Origin: ZC4RG17 sp036259475
Lineage (GTDB): Bacteria > Actinomycetota > Acidimicrobiia > Spongiisociales > ZC4RG35
Assembly: GCA_036259475.1 (NCBI GenBank)
Contig: DATABS010000094.1
Coordinates: forward strand, 21,673-85,672
Reading direction: 5' to 3'
Length of the DNA stretch: 64,000 nucleotides
Shown here: positions 16,336-24,546 of the stretch, piece by piece
Numbering within the stretch: position 1 is the first letter of the stretch
Layout: each line of letters begins with the position of its first letter
Notes under the pieces: model-generated
Seen by the model: only the letters and a program-made list of their open reading frames with translations
Databases searched by the model: none
What the model was told of the DNA's origin: nothing
Position numbers and translations under genes: made by a program

Positions 16336-16809
16336 ATGGCTCAGCAACCCAACGTCGAGCTCTCCCCGGCCGATCTGCCGGCGCCGGTTCTGGAGCCGGC
16401 ACCGGCCCGACGCCAGAAGATACCCCGGCCCGGCGTCATCACCACCCCGGCCGAGAAACCTTCCGGGCCGGGATTCGGCAATCCCGGACCCGACACCGGG
16501 TGGGCGCTGCGAGTGATCGCCGAATCGGAGCTACCCGCCGAAGCCACACCCCGGGTGCGTCGGCTTCTGGCCGCCCTCATGGGGGCCCGGGCGGCTCACT
16601 ACGGCCGGGCGCCGACCTACGGTGACCTCCGGGTCGCCCTCGACCTCGTGGGGCTGGGTGACAACCGCTCCGATGAGGACGATGCCCGCCGGCGGCGCTG
16701 GCTCGAGGCCATGTCGCATGAGAGGACCCCGGGTGGTCGGGCGGTGGCCGAAGCGGGGCCCGATCTCTATGCCGGTCCCCGTCGTATCGAGTCCCCGTCG
16801 TCGCAGTAG
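16336..16809 (+). CDS. Hypothetical protein, Pro/Arg-rich N-terminus
   Basis: A 157-aa protein of no family I recognise. It starts 9 nt after ilvE, with GAGGAAA before its ATG, and its stop overlaps the GTG of the next gene, so it looks like a real member of this operon. Residues 1-55 are rich in Pro, Ala and Gly and likely disordered. Residues about 58-130 are rich in Arg, Ala and Leu and may form helices (RVRRLLAALMGARAAHYG, then DEDDARRRRWLEAM). There is no signal peptide or membrane segment. Confidence 0.65.
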   Translation: MAQQPNVELSPADLPAPVLEPAPARRQKIPRPGVITTPAEKPSGPGFGNPGPDTGWALRVIAESELPAEATPRVRRLLAALMGARAAHYGRAPTYGDLRVALDLVGLGDNRSDEDDARRRRWLEAMSHERTPGGRAVAEAGPDLYAGPRRIESPSSQ

Positions 16810-17333
16810 TGGCTTTCAAGTACCTGACCGGCACGGTCGTACCCATAGAGGACCGGGCTTGGGCCGAGATGATGCCACTCGAGCATCTTCCCACCTGTTT
16901 CGGCTGCGGCTCGGAGAATCCCGACCGGCTGGGACTCAAGCCCACGGTCGAAGGCGACAAGATCGTCGCCGAGCTGGAATTCGAGCCGCGGTTCGAGGGC
17001 GGTCCCGGTCTCGTCCACGGCGGGGCGACGGCGGCGTTCTTCGACGACCTCATCGGGTTCGTGGCGATGGCCCACCAGAAACCAGCCGTGACGGGAAACC
17101 TCCATGTCGACTACCTCAAGCCGATCCCGCTCGGCGTGAGCGTGAGGGGCGAGGCCTGGCTGACCGGTGTCCAGGACCGAAAGCTCTACACCGAGGCCGT
17201 CGGCTACCTGCCTGACGGGACCCGATGTGTCGAGGTGCGCGGCCTGTTCATCCAGGTGGATATCGATCATTTCCAGCAGATCGCCGGCCCCGAGGCTCTG
17301 AGCCCGTATCAGTCCGACGAGTACTACCCGTGA
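16809..17333 (+). CDS. PaaI-type hotdog thioesterase
   Basis: A 174-aa single-hotdog protein of the PaaI/acyl-CoA thioesterase group. It has a CFGCGSENPDRLGLKP N-terminal element, the VHGGATAAFFDD helix carrying the HGG motif, and VTGNLHVDYLKPIPLG as the following strand pair. The GTG start overlaps the upstream TAG. Presumed reaction is hydrolysis of an acyl- or aryl-CoA. Substrate is not inferable; CoA-thioester catabolism elsewhere in the window makes an aromatic or dicarboxylic acyl-CoA possible. Confidence 0.85.
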   Translation: MAFKYLTGTVVPIEDRAWAEMMPLEHLPTCFGCGSENPDRLGLKPTVEGDKIVAELEFEPRFEGGPGLVHGGATAAFFDDLIGFVAMAHQKPAVTGNLHVDYLKPIPLGVSVRGEAWLTGVQDRKLYTEAVGYLPDGTRCVEVRGLFIQVDIDHFQQIAGPEALSPYQSDEYYP

Positions 17334-17382
17334 TCCCTCCGGAGAAGGACTCGACGCGGGAAGATCGGTGCGAGAGTCGGGG

Positions 17383-18591
17383 ATGATCGGCACCACGCCG
17401 TTCCATCCACGAACCGAAGCCGCCAATCGGACCGGGCTGTGGGGCCACTGGGCCGGTTACCTGGCGGCCGAGAAGTACCAGCTTTCGGAGAAGGCCGAGT
17501 ACTTCCTGATCCGCAACTCCGCCGGTCTCTTCGACACGTCACCCCTGTACAAGTACCGCGTCACCGGCGCCGAGGCGGAGCGGTTCCTGGCCGGTGTGCT
17601 CACCCGCGACATCCGCCACTGCCACCCTGGCCACGCCCAGTACACCGTTTGGTGCGACGACGACGGCCATGTGATCGAGGACGGGATCGTCATGCGTCTC
17701 GCCGACGACGAGTTCTTCCTGACGTCGGCCCGTCCCAACCTGGCCTACTTCCGGGGATTGGTCGGACGGCTAGAAGTCGAGGTAACCGACGTCACCGCCG
17801 ATCAGGCCGCCCTGGCGGTGCAGGGTCCGCGCTCCCGTCGCCTGCTGACCAAGCTGGGGGACGGAACCGCCGAGCTGGATTACTTCGGGGTCGCCAAGTC
17901 CGAGGCGGCCGGTATCTCGGTGACTGAGTCACGTACCGGGTTCACCGGCGACCTGGGATACGAGATCTGGGCGCCCGCGGACGAAGCTCTCGCCTTGTGG
18001 GACGCCGTCACGGAGGCCGCCGAAGGGGAAGGAGCGGGCCCGGTCGGACAACAGGCGTTGCTGATGGCCCGGATCGAGGCCGGACTGGTCCTAATCGACG
18101 TGGACTACCGGTCAGCCAGGTTTGCCTGGACCCACAACGAGCGATCCACCCCCTCCGAACTGGGACTGGATTGGATGTTGAGGGATCTGGGCGACGATCG
18201 GCCATTCGTGGGACGGCGGGCTCTCCAGCTCGAAGCGGACCGGAACACCACCCGCAGGCGACTGGCCGGACTGATCGTTGACTGGGAGGACTGGGATGCC
18301 CGCCATGTCGAAGCCGGGCTGATTCCCGCCAAGGACCACCGCCCCGTCCACCAGGAGATGATGGTCTACTCCGGGGGCGATCCGGTCGGGTGGGCCTCCA
18401 GCTTCATGTACTCGCCGATCCTCCAACGCCACATTGCGTTGGCGCGAGTCCGCCCGGACCTGGCGGTTCCGGGTAACCGGGTCGGTCTCGAGGTGACGAT
18501 CGACCACGCGTATCACACCGTTGGGGCCGTCGTCACCCGACTTCCGTTCTACGCTCCGGCGCACCGGACGGGCCGAGGTGATGTGCCATGA
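17383..18591 (+). CDS. GcvT-like aminomethyltransferase family protein (THF-dependent C1 transfer)
   Basis: About 402 aa, folate-binding GcvT/DMGDH-type fold. Landmarks are LIRNSAGLFDTSPLYKYRVTG near the N-terminus, ALAVQGPRSRRLL, RTGFTGDLGYEIWAP and the C-terminal VGWASSFMYSPILQRHIALARV. This superfamily includes glycine cleavage T protein, sarcosine/dimethylglycine enzymes and the THF-dependent demethylases DmdA and LigM, all moving a one-carbon group to tetrahydrofolate. ATG at 17383 is preferred; GTG at 17368 would add 5 residues. Its stop overlaps the start of an FAD oxidoreductase, and a formate-THF ligase lies downstream. No glycine-cleavage P or H gene is present, so a demethylase role is more likely than glycine cleavage. 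Confidence 0.82.
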   Translation: MIGTTPFHPRTEAANRTGLWGHWAGYLAAEKYQLSEKAEYFLIRNSAGLFDTSPLYKYRVTGAEAERFLAGVLTRDIRHCHPGHAQYTVWCDDDGHVIEDGIVMRLADDEFFLTSARPNLAYFRGLVGRLEVEVTDVTADQAALAVQGPRSRRLLTKLGDGTAELDYFGVAKSEAAGISVTESRTGFTGDLGYEIWAPADEALALWDAVTEAAEGEGAGPVGQQALLMARIEAGLVLIDVDYRSARFAWTHNERSTPSELGLDWMLRDLGDDRPFVGRRALQLEADRNTTRRRLAGLIVDWEDWDARHVEAGLIPAKDHRPVHQEMMVYSGGDPVGWASSFMYSPILQRHIALARVRPDLAVPGNRVGLEVTIDHAYHTVGAVVTRLPFYAPAHRTGRGDVP

Positions 18592-20183
18592 CCGACACCA
18601 ATCGATACGACGCCATCGTGGTGGGGGGCGGCCACAACGGCCTGATCAACGGCGCCTACCTCGCCCGGGCCGGATTGCGCACACTGATTCTCGAGCGGCG
18701 GCATCTCGTCGGCGGGGCGGCGATCACCGAGGAGTTGTATCCCGGGTTCCACTTCACGACCTTCTCCTATGCCCTCAGCCTCCTCCGCCCCCAGATCATC
18801 CATGAGCTCGAGCTCACCAAGCACGGCTTCATGCCACTCCTCATGCCGACCAGTTTCGCTCCGTCCGAGACCGGCGACTACCTGCTGCTGGGCCAGGACG
18901 AGGGACACAACATGCGGGAGATCGCCCGTCACTCGCCAGCCGACGTCGACGCCTACAAGCAGTACAAGCACGACCTGGCCGCGGTGTGCCGGGCAGTTAA
19001 GCCGTTGCTCGACGAAATTCCCCCCGATCCGTTCTCCGACGACCCCGGGGAACGAGTGAGGATGGCGGAGTTGGCCGGCCGCTTTCGCACCCTCGACAAG
19101 CGGACCTTTCACAATGCGGTGCGACTCCTCACCGGCAGCGCCGCCGACTTCCTCGATCACTACTTCGAGAGTGACCTCATCAAGGGATACCTGGCCAGCT
19201 CCGGCACAATCGGCAGCAAAGTCGGTCCCCGTTCTCAGGGCTCCGGCCTGGTCCTGCTCTATCACGTCATCGGTGAGCACGACGGTTCGTTCGGGTCCTG
19301 GGCGTTCCACAAGGGCGGAAATGGCGGCTTCGCCGAAGTGCTGGCCCGGGCGGCTCGGGCCTACGGGGCTGAGATCCGGCTAGAGTCTCCTGTCTCGACG
19401 GTGGTCACCGAGCAGGGTCGGGCGACCGGGGTCGCCCTGACCGACGGCACGGAGTTCGCCGCCGATCTCGTCGTGTCCGCTCTCGATCCCCGCCGGACCC
19501 TCCTCGAGTTGGTGGATCCGCGGCTACTACCCGCCGATCTCGTGGAAGACATCCACCGCCTTCGTTTCGAAGGCGTCTCCTCGAAGGTCAACTTCGCACT
19601 GGCCGGCCTGCCGTCGTTTCCTGCGCTGGGACAGGGCGGCGATCACCTGCGCGGTTTCACCAACATCGGGCCATCGATGGATTACCTCGAGCGGGCCTTC
19701 GATGAGGGCAAGTACGGCTGGTACTCGTCACGACCCTACATAGACGCCGCTGTCCAGTCGACCATCGATCCCGACATGGCGCCGCCCGGCAAGCATGTGA
19801 TGTCATGTTTCGTCCAGTACACGCCCTATCACCTGAGAGAAAGCGACTGGGACACCGAGAGCGACAACCTGGGCGACCTCGTGGAGGCGACCCTGGAGCG
19901 CTTCTTCCCCGGCTTCGGCGATCTGGTGCTGCACCGGGAAGTGGTGACGCCGCTCGACATCGAACGCGTGGTGGGTCTCACCGAAGGCAACATCTTCGCC
20001 GGGGAGTTGCTTGCTCCGCAGATGTTCTTCTTCCGGCCGGCTCCGGGATGGAGCCAGTACAGGACGCCGATCGACGGCTACTACCAATGCGGCTCGGGCA
20101 CCCATCCGGGCGGCTGCGTCATGGGGGCCCCCGGACGGCTCGCCGCACGCCAGATCCTCGACGACAGGGCGCGGAGCGCCTAA
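18588..20183 (+). CDS. FAD-dependent oxidoreductase, phytoene-desaturase/PYROXD2-like
   Basis: A 531-aa flavoprotein. The dinucleotide-binding GGGHNGLINGAYLARAG begins at residue 12, followed by an acidic/basic end LERR and GGAA. The C-terminus has YYQCGSGTHPGGCVMGAPGR, typical of the CrtI/PYROXD2 amine-oxidase-like group. Members oxidise diverse substrates and many are misnamed phytoene dehydrogenases; no carotenoid genes are here, so carotenoid synthesis is unlikely. ATGA overlap with the GcvT-like gene suggests the two act on the same pathway, for example oxidising an N-methyl compound whose C1 unit goes to THF. Confidence 0.85.
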   Translation: MTDTNRYDAIVVGGGHNGLINGAYLARAGLRTLILERRHLVGGAAITEELYPGFHFTTFSYALSLLRPQIIHELELTKHGFMPLLMPTSFAPSETGDYLLLGQDEGHNMREIARHSPADVDAYKQYKHDLAAVCRAVKPLLDEIPPDPFSDDPGERVRMAELAGRFRTLDKRTFHNAVRLLTGSAADFLDHYFESDLIKGYLASSGTIGSKVGPRSQGSGLVLLYHVIGEHDGSFGSWAFHKGGNGGFAEVLARAARAYGAEIRLESPVSTVVTEQGRATGVALTDGTEFAADLVVSALDPRRTLLELVDPRLLPADLVEDIHRLRFEGVSSKVNFALAGLPSFPALGQGGDHLRGFTNIGPSMDYLERAFDEGKYGWYSSRPYIDAAVQSTIDPDMAPPGKHVMSCFVQYTPYHLRESDWDTESDNLGDLVEATLERFFPGFGDLVLHREVVTPLDIERVVGLTEGNIFAGELLAPQMFFFRPAPGWSQYRTPIDGYYQCGSGTHPGGCVMGAPGRLAARQILDDRARSA

Positions 20184-20186
20184 GCC

Positions 20187-21875
20187 CTACCAGTACTTCT
20201 CGGTGTGGACGTTGCCGACGTGGCCGTGCCGGTCGAGGTCGAAGCCCCTCTCGTGGAGTAGCTGGCAGGCGCCGGTCGGCTCGGGGAAAGTCGGGACGTC
20301 GTCGTTCCAGTGGGGGATGCCGATCATGGCGGGGTTGCCGCATAGGAAGACGTGCGATGTCTCCGGGTCGAGAGCCACGCCGAACTCCTCGCGCATCAGG
20401 TCACGGGTGATCACGTCCTGGACGTACAACTTCTCCACGTCCGGTTCGCGAGTGACGATCGGGAGATAGTGATAGTTGGTGAAGCGGCTCGCCAGCTCTC
20501 GGTGGACGTCGAGGTATGCGAGGTCGGCCCGATAGCGGACACAGACGACCGAAACAATGGGCCCGTGGTGGCCTCGGCGCAGGAGGTCGGTGACCATGGC
20601 GTTGTGGGGAGCCTCGCCGGTGCCCGTGGCGAAGAAAACGGCCGTGGCGTCGGGCCGCCGGAGTGGAGCCAGCGTGTAGCGGCCGACGATCCTGGGACCC
20701 ACGTAGATCCGATCACCCGGATTGGTCAGCGCCAGGCGGGGGGTGAGGCCCGGCACATGGTCTCCGCTGGCCGGGACGAGGACGACATAGAACTCGAGGG
20801 TTCCGGCCCGGGTCGGGTCGAACAGGTAGCCGTCTTCGTCGAAAACCGGGCTCGATATCGAATACGAGCGACGGACTAGATTCTCCCATTTCCGCTCGAG
20901 ATCAGGATCGCGGGCCCCATCGGCCCTCGGTTCCCAATAGCCCAGCCCGAGAGAGGCGTACTGACCGGGATGAAAAGAGACGTCTCCCTGGTCCGGTTGG
21001 ACCCGCACCACCCACAGATCCGAGTGGGTACGTTCGAAATGGGTGATGGTGGCGTTGTAGTGGCGACGCCGCAGCTCGGCGACCTTCTCGTCGGCGCCGA
21101 CATGGGGGACAGGTGGCACGCCGTCGGCGGTCAGATGAGAGAAAGCATCCGATCGAATGCGATCCCAGGCACGGCCGGGCGCCAGGTCGGCGTCACCCAC
21201 TTGCCACACCGGTCCCTGGACGGCGTCCCCACCGGCAGGCTCTGAGTCGTCGACGAGGACGACGTCGTCGAACACCAGGTCGGGCGTCCCCACGTCGTCG
21301 AAAGCCACGAGCGGCTCACCTTCGATGTCGGTGATCGTGGTCGGTCGGGAGTGCCACAGGATGGTGAGGCGTCGCTCGGCCTCCCGGAGGAGCAGCGCGC
21401 TACGGGTCAATCGGGATAGGTCGGAAGGGCTGCGGTTGCCGCGGGCGAGAACCACGCCGGCTCCGGCTTGGGACAGCTCGAGAGCGACCTCCGCCGCCTT
21501 CTCCGAACCTCCGGCGACCAGGATCTGACGACCCCAGGTCTTGGTCGGGGGCTCGCGGTGCACCCGGCTCTGGAGAGAGCGGGGGACGCTGATCGCCGGC
21601 CCCTCGAGGGGTGAGCCACCCTCCACGAGGGCGACGGCTCCCGCCGCGGTCACTGTCCCGTCGACCTCCACCGTGACCCCATCATCCGACGGAGTCATCT
21701 CTCCGATCGGACCTCGCCATACCATCAGATCGGGATGCGAGTCGGGTGGAACGGTGACAGGACCAGGTCGCGTCTCGACGAGCGCCACCGACTCGAGGCC
21801 GGCGTCGCGGGCTTCCATCGCCAGCGAGATCGCGGCCCGGGAACTTCCCACTACCACCAGATCGACGCGTTCCAT
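20187..21875 (-). CDS. Fusion: degenerate Rossmann domain plus ferredoxin-NADP reductase-like domain
   Basis: A 562-aa protein. Residues 1 to about 270 resemble a pyridine-nucleotide/FAD Rossmann oxidoreductase but the first loop is VVGSSRAAIS rather than GxGxxG, and a second QILVAGGSEKAAEVALEL motif looks like the NAD(P) half. From about 285 to the end is an FNR domain: HPGQYASLGLG, the FAD-binding RRSYSISSP, the NADPH-site FFATGTGEAPHNAM and VFLCGNPAMIG, ending in an aromatic EKYW tail as in bacterial ferredoxin-NADP reductases. It could supply electrons to an oxygenase or reductase. Its stop is 3 nt from the convergent FAD gene. Confidence 0.82.
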   Translation of the reverse strand: MERVDLVVVGSSRAAISLAMEARDAGLESVALVETRPGPVTVPPDSHPDLMVWRGPIGEMTPSDDGVTVEVDGTVTAAGAVALVEGGSPLEGPAISVPRSLQSRVHREPPTKTWGRQILVAGGSEKAAEVALELSQAGAGVVLARGNRSPSDLSRLTRSALLLREAERRLTILWHSRPTTITDIEGEPLVAFDDVGTPDLVFDDVVLVDDSEPAGGDAVQGPVWQVGDADLAPGRAWDRIRSDAFSHLTADGVPPVPHVGADEKVAELRRRHYNATITHFERTHSDLWVVRVQPDQGDVSFHPGQYASLGLGYWEPRADGARDPDLERKWENLVRRSYSISSPVFDEDGYLFDPTRAGTLEFYVVLVPASGDHVPGLTPRLALTNPGDRIYVGPRIVGRYTLAPLRRPDATAVFFATGTGEAPHNAMVTDLLRRGHHGPIVSVVCVRYRADLAYLDVHRELASRFTNYHYLPIVTREPDVEKLYVQDVITRDLMREEFGVALDPETSHVFLCGNPAMIGIPHWNDDVPTFPEPTGACQLLHERGFDLDRHGHVGNVHTEKYW

Positions 21876-21955
21876 CTCCGGAGATTCTGGCAGGGGCGGG
21901 GTAGCCGGGCGGCAACGCGCTCGCTAAGTTCCGAGCCGCATCTACAGGAGGACCA

Positions 21956-23719
21956 ATGGGCTCGCCCATCGCCGCCGACATCGACATCGCCCGCGCCGCC
22001 CGATTGCAGCCGCTGGGGGACATCGCCGAGCGAATCGGCCTTCTCCCTGACGAGCTGATTCCGTACGGCCCCAGCAAGGCCAAGGTCCATCTGGATGCGC
22101 TCAAGCGGCTCGCCTCGCGGCCGCGGGGCAAGTACGTCGACGTGACGGCCATCACCCCCACACCGTTGGGAGAGGGCAAGTCGACCACGACCGTAGGCCT
22201 GACCCAGGGCTTCGGCAGGATCGGCAAGGAAGCCATCGCCTGCATCCGTCAGCCCTCGATGGGCCCTACCTTTGGCATCAAGGGCGGGGCGGCCGGGGGT
22301 GGTTACAGCCAGGTCGTGCCGATGGACGAGTTCAATCTCCACCTCACAGGTGATATCCACGCCATCACCGCCGCCCACAATCTGGTGGCAGCCGCAATCG
22401 ACGCTCGCTGGTATCACGAGACCCGCCTGGCGGATGAGCAGCTGACCGAGGTCGGTCTCGAGCGACTCGGGATCGACGTGTTCAATCTCCAGTGGAACCG
22501 AGTGGTCGACATCAACGACCGGGCCCTGCGCAACATCGTGGTGGGGCTGGGTGGCAAGGCAGACGGACGTCCACGGGAAACCGGATTCGACATCGCCGTC
22601 GCTTCCGAGCTGATGGCGATCCTCGCCCTGGTCGACGGTGACTCCTACGCCTCGGCTCTCCGCAACCTCCGGGAAAGGGTCGGGCGGGTCGTCTTCGGTA
22701 CGTCGAAGGACGGCGACCCCCTGACGCTCGAAGACCTTGGGGTGGCAGGGGCGGTAGCCGTGCTGATGAAGGACACACTCCACCCCAATCTCATGCAGAC
22801 GCTGGAAGGACAGGCAGCCTTCGTCCATGCCGGGCCCTTCGGCAACATCGCCCACGGCAACTCATCCATCCTCGCCGACCGCATGGCTCTCCACCTGGGG
22901 GAGTACGTCGTGACCGAGTCGGGTTTCGGCGCCGACATGGGGATGGAGAAGTTCATGGACATCAAGTGCCGTACTTCGGGTCTCAAGCCCGACTGTGTGG
23001 TGCTCGTAGCCACGGTCCGGGCACTGAAGACCCACGGCGGAGGGCCGAAGGTGGTTCTGGGGCGACCGCTCGACAAGGCATACACCGAGGAGAACCTGTC
23101 GCTGCTGCAAGCCGGCATGCCCAACCTCGAGGCACACATCCGCAACGCCCAGCGCTTCGGAGTCCCGGTCGTGGTAGCTATCAACTCGTTCCCGACCGAC
23201 ACGTGGGCCGAGATCGATTTGATCAAACAGAAGGCGCTCGAGGCCGGCGCCCTCGATGCCGTGATGGCCGACCACTGGGCCAGGGGAGGAGAAGGAGCGT
23301 CTGCCCTGGCAGAGGCCGTTGTGAAGGCATGCGAGGAACCGAGCAACTTCTCCTACCTCTATCCCCTCAACATGGCCATCAAGGAGAAGATCGAGACCAT
23401 CTGTCGCGAGGTCTACCGGGCCGACGGAGTCGAGTACTCACCGGCCGCAGAGCGCCAGATCGCCGGCTTCGAGAAGGCCGGCTTCGGATACCTGCCCATC
23501 TGCATGGCCAAGACCCACCTCTCGATCTCCCACGACCCGGCCCTCAAAGGAGCTCCGAGCGGTTTCACCGTCCCGGTGCGCGAGGTGCGGGCGTCGGTCG
23601 GCGCCGGCTTCATCTACCCGATCCTGGGTGAGATGAGGACGATGCCGGGCCTCGGGACCACCCCCTCATTCATGAAAGTCGATATCGACGAAGACGGAAA
23701 CGTCGTCGGGCTCTTCTGA
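21956..23719 (+). CDS. fhs: Formate-tetrahydrofolate ligase
   Basis: A 587-aa enzyme that ligates formate to THF using ATP, giving 10-formyl-THF. Motifs are TPLGEGKSTTTVGL (P-loop), RQPSMGPTFGIKGGAAGGGYSQVVPM, HAITAAHNL and FGNIAHGNSS, all intact. It is slightly longer than the usual 555-560 aa. A near-ideal AGGAGG ribosome site precedes the ATG. It may capture formate released by demethylation or by BoxC (which releases formate from the opened benzoyl-CoA ring), or run in reverse to discharge C1 units; the direction cannot be read from sequence. Confidence 0.97.
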   Translation: MGSPIAADIDIARAARLQPLGDIAERIGLLPDELIPYGPSKAKVHLDALKRLASRPRGKYVDVTAITPTPLGEGKSTTTVGLTQGFGRIGKEAIACIRQPSMGPTFGIKGGAAGGGYSQVVPMDEFNLHLTGDIHAITAAHNLVAAAIDARWYHETRLADEQLTEVGLERLGIDVFNLQWNRVVDINDRALRNIVVGLGGKADGRPRETGFDIAVASELMAILALVDGDSYASALRNLRERVGRVVFGTSKDGDPLTLEDLGVAGAVAVLMKDTLHPNLMQTLEGQAAFVHAGPFGNIAHGNSSILADRMALHLGEYVVTESGFGADMGMEKFMDIKCRTSGLKPDCVVLVATVRALKTHGGGPKVVLGRPLDKAYTEENLSLLQAGMPNLEAHIRNAQRFGVPVVVAINSFPTDTWAEIDLIKQKALEAGALDAVMADHWARGGEGASALAEAVVKACEEPSNFSYLYPLNMAIKEKIETICREVYRADGVEYSPAAERQIAGFEKAGFGYLPICMAKTHLSISHDPALKGAPSGFTVPVREVRASVGAGFIYPILGEMRTMPGLGTTPSFMKVDIDEDGNVVGLF

Positions 23720-23741
23720 GTCGGAAGTCCGAAAGCCCGGG

Positions 23742-23765
23742 GGCGGGTGCCTGACCCACCCCGCC
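23742..23765 (+). terminator. Possible terminator hairpin after fhs
   Basis: GGCGGGTG pairs with CACCCCGCC (one bulged C) around a 7-nt loop, 22 nt after the fhs stop. No T-run follows, so this is a weak call. Confidence 0.3.
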
Positions 23766-23771
23766 TACTCT
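23766..23771 (+). promoter_or_regulatory. Putative -10 box of a leaderless transcript (FAH-family gene, gltX)
   Basis: TACTCT lies 7 nt before the ATG at 23779 with no ribosome-binding site between, consistent with a leaderless message. Confidence 0.5.
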
Positions 23772-23778
23772 TCGCTCA

Positions 23779-24546
23779 ATGAAGATCGTTCGATTCAAGG
23801 CCGGTGACGACATCGCCTACGGGCTGGCAGAGGCGGACGGGGTCACCCTCTACCAGGGAACGCCCTTTGTAGCCTGGGAGCCGACGGAAACGCTCATCCC
23901 CTGGGAGTCGGTACAGCTGCTGGCCCCGGTCTTGCCCTCCAAGGTGGTGGCGGTGGGCAAGAACTACGCCGACCATGCCGAGGAGATGGAGTCGGATATC
24001 CCCGAGGAGCCGATCATCTTCCTCAAGCCGGCCACCGCCGTCGTGGGCCCCAACGTTCACGTCGTCAAGCCGTCCGAGAGCGACGCGGTCCATCATGAGG
24101 CCGAACTGGCCGTAGTCATGGGCCGGGTGGCACGGCGAGTCCGGGCGGAGGACGCCTCCCAGTACGTCTTCGGGTACACCGCCGCCAACGACGTCACCGC
24201 CCGCGATCTCCAGCGGAAGGACGGCCAGTGGACCAGGGCCAAGGGCTTCGACACCTTCTGCCCGCTCGGGCCGGCCATCGAAACAGAACTCGACCCGCTC
24301 GAGCGGCTGGCGGTCATCGCCCGGGTGAACGGTGAGGTGCGCCAGGCCGGATTCACCGTAGACATGGTCTTCGGCGTCGCCGAGCTCCTCGAGTTCATCA
24401 CCCGGGTCATGACGCTCCTCCCGGGCGACGTCGTGCTCACCGGTACGCCCTCCGGCGTGGGGCCGGTGGAGGTCGGCGATCTCATGGAGATCGAAGTCGA
24501 CGGGATCGGTGTGTTGGCCAACCGGCTGGTGGCAGGCGGACAATGA
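23779..24546 (+). CDS. Fumarylacetoacetate hydrolase-family protein
   Basis: A 255-aa FAH-fold protein. The C-terminal domain has VAVGKNYADHAEEM, the metal-site Glu residues in HHEAELAVVMG, GYTAANDVTARDLQ, the AKGFDTFCPLGP segment and VLTGTPSGVGPV. Members hydrolyse or decarboxylate acylpyruvates, oxaloacetate or catechol-pathway dienoates. A general acylpyruvase or oxaloacetate decarboxylase role is likely; a link with the aromatic genes 14 kb away is possible but unproven. Its stop overlaps the gltX ATG. Confidence 0.9.
   Translation: MKIVRFKAGDDIAYGLAEADGVTLYQGTPFVAWEPTETLIPWESVQLLAPVLPSKVVAVGKNYADHAEEMESDIPEEPIIFLKPATAVVGPNVHVVKPSESDAVHHEAELAVVMGRVARRVRAEDASQYVFGYTAANDVTARDLQRKDGQWTRAKGFDTFCPLGPAIETELDPLERLAVIARVNGEVRQAGFTVDMVFGVAELLEFITRVMTLLPGDVVLTGTPSGVGPVEVGDLMEIEVDGIGVLANRLVAGGQ

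Noticed and set aside
18588..20183. Carotenoid phytoene desaturase
   Set aside because: The sequence has the CrtI/PYROXD2 fold, but no phytoene synthase, cyclase or other carotenoid gene is near, and it is coupled to a GcvT-like gene, so a carotenoid role is not supported.
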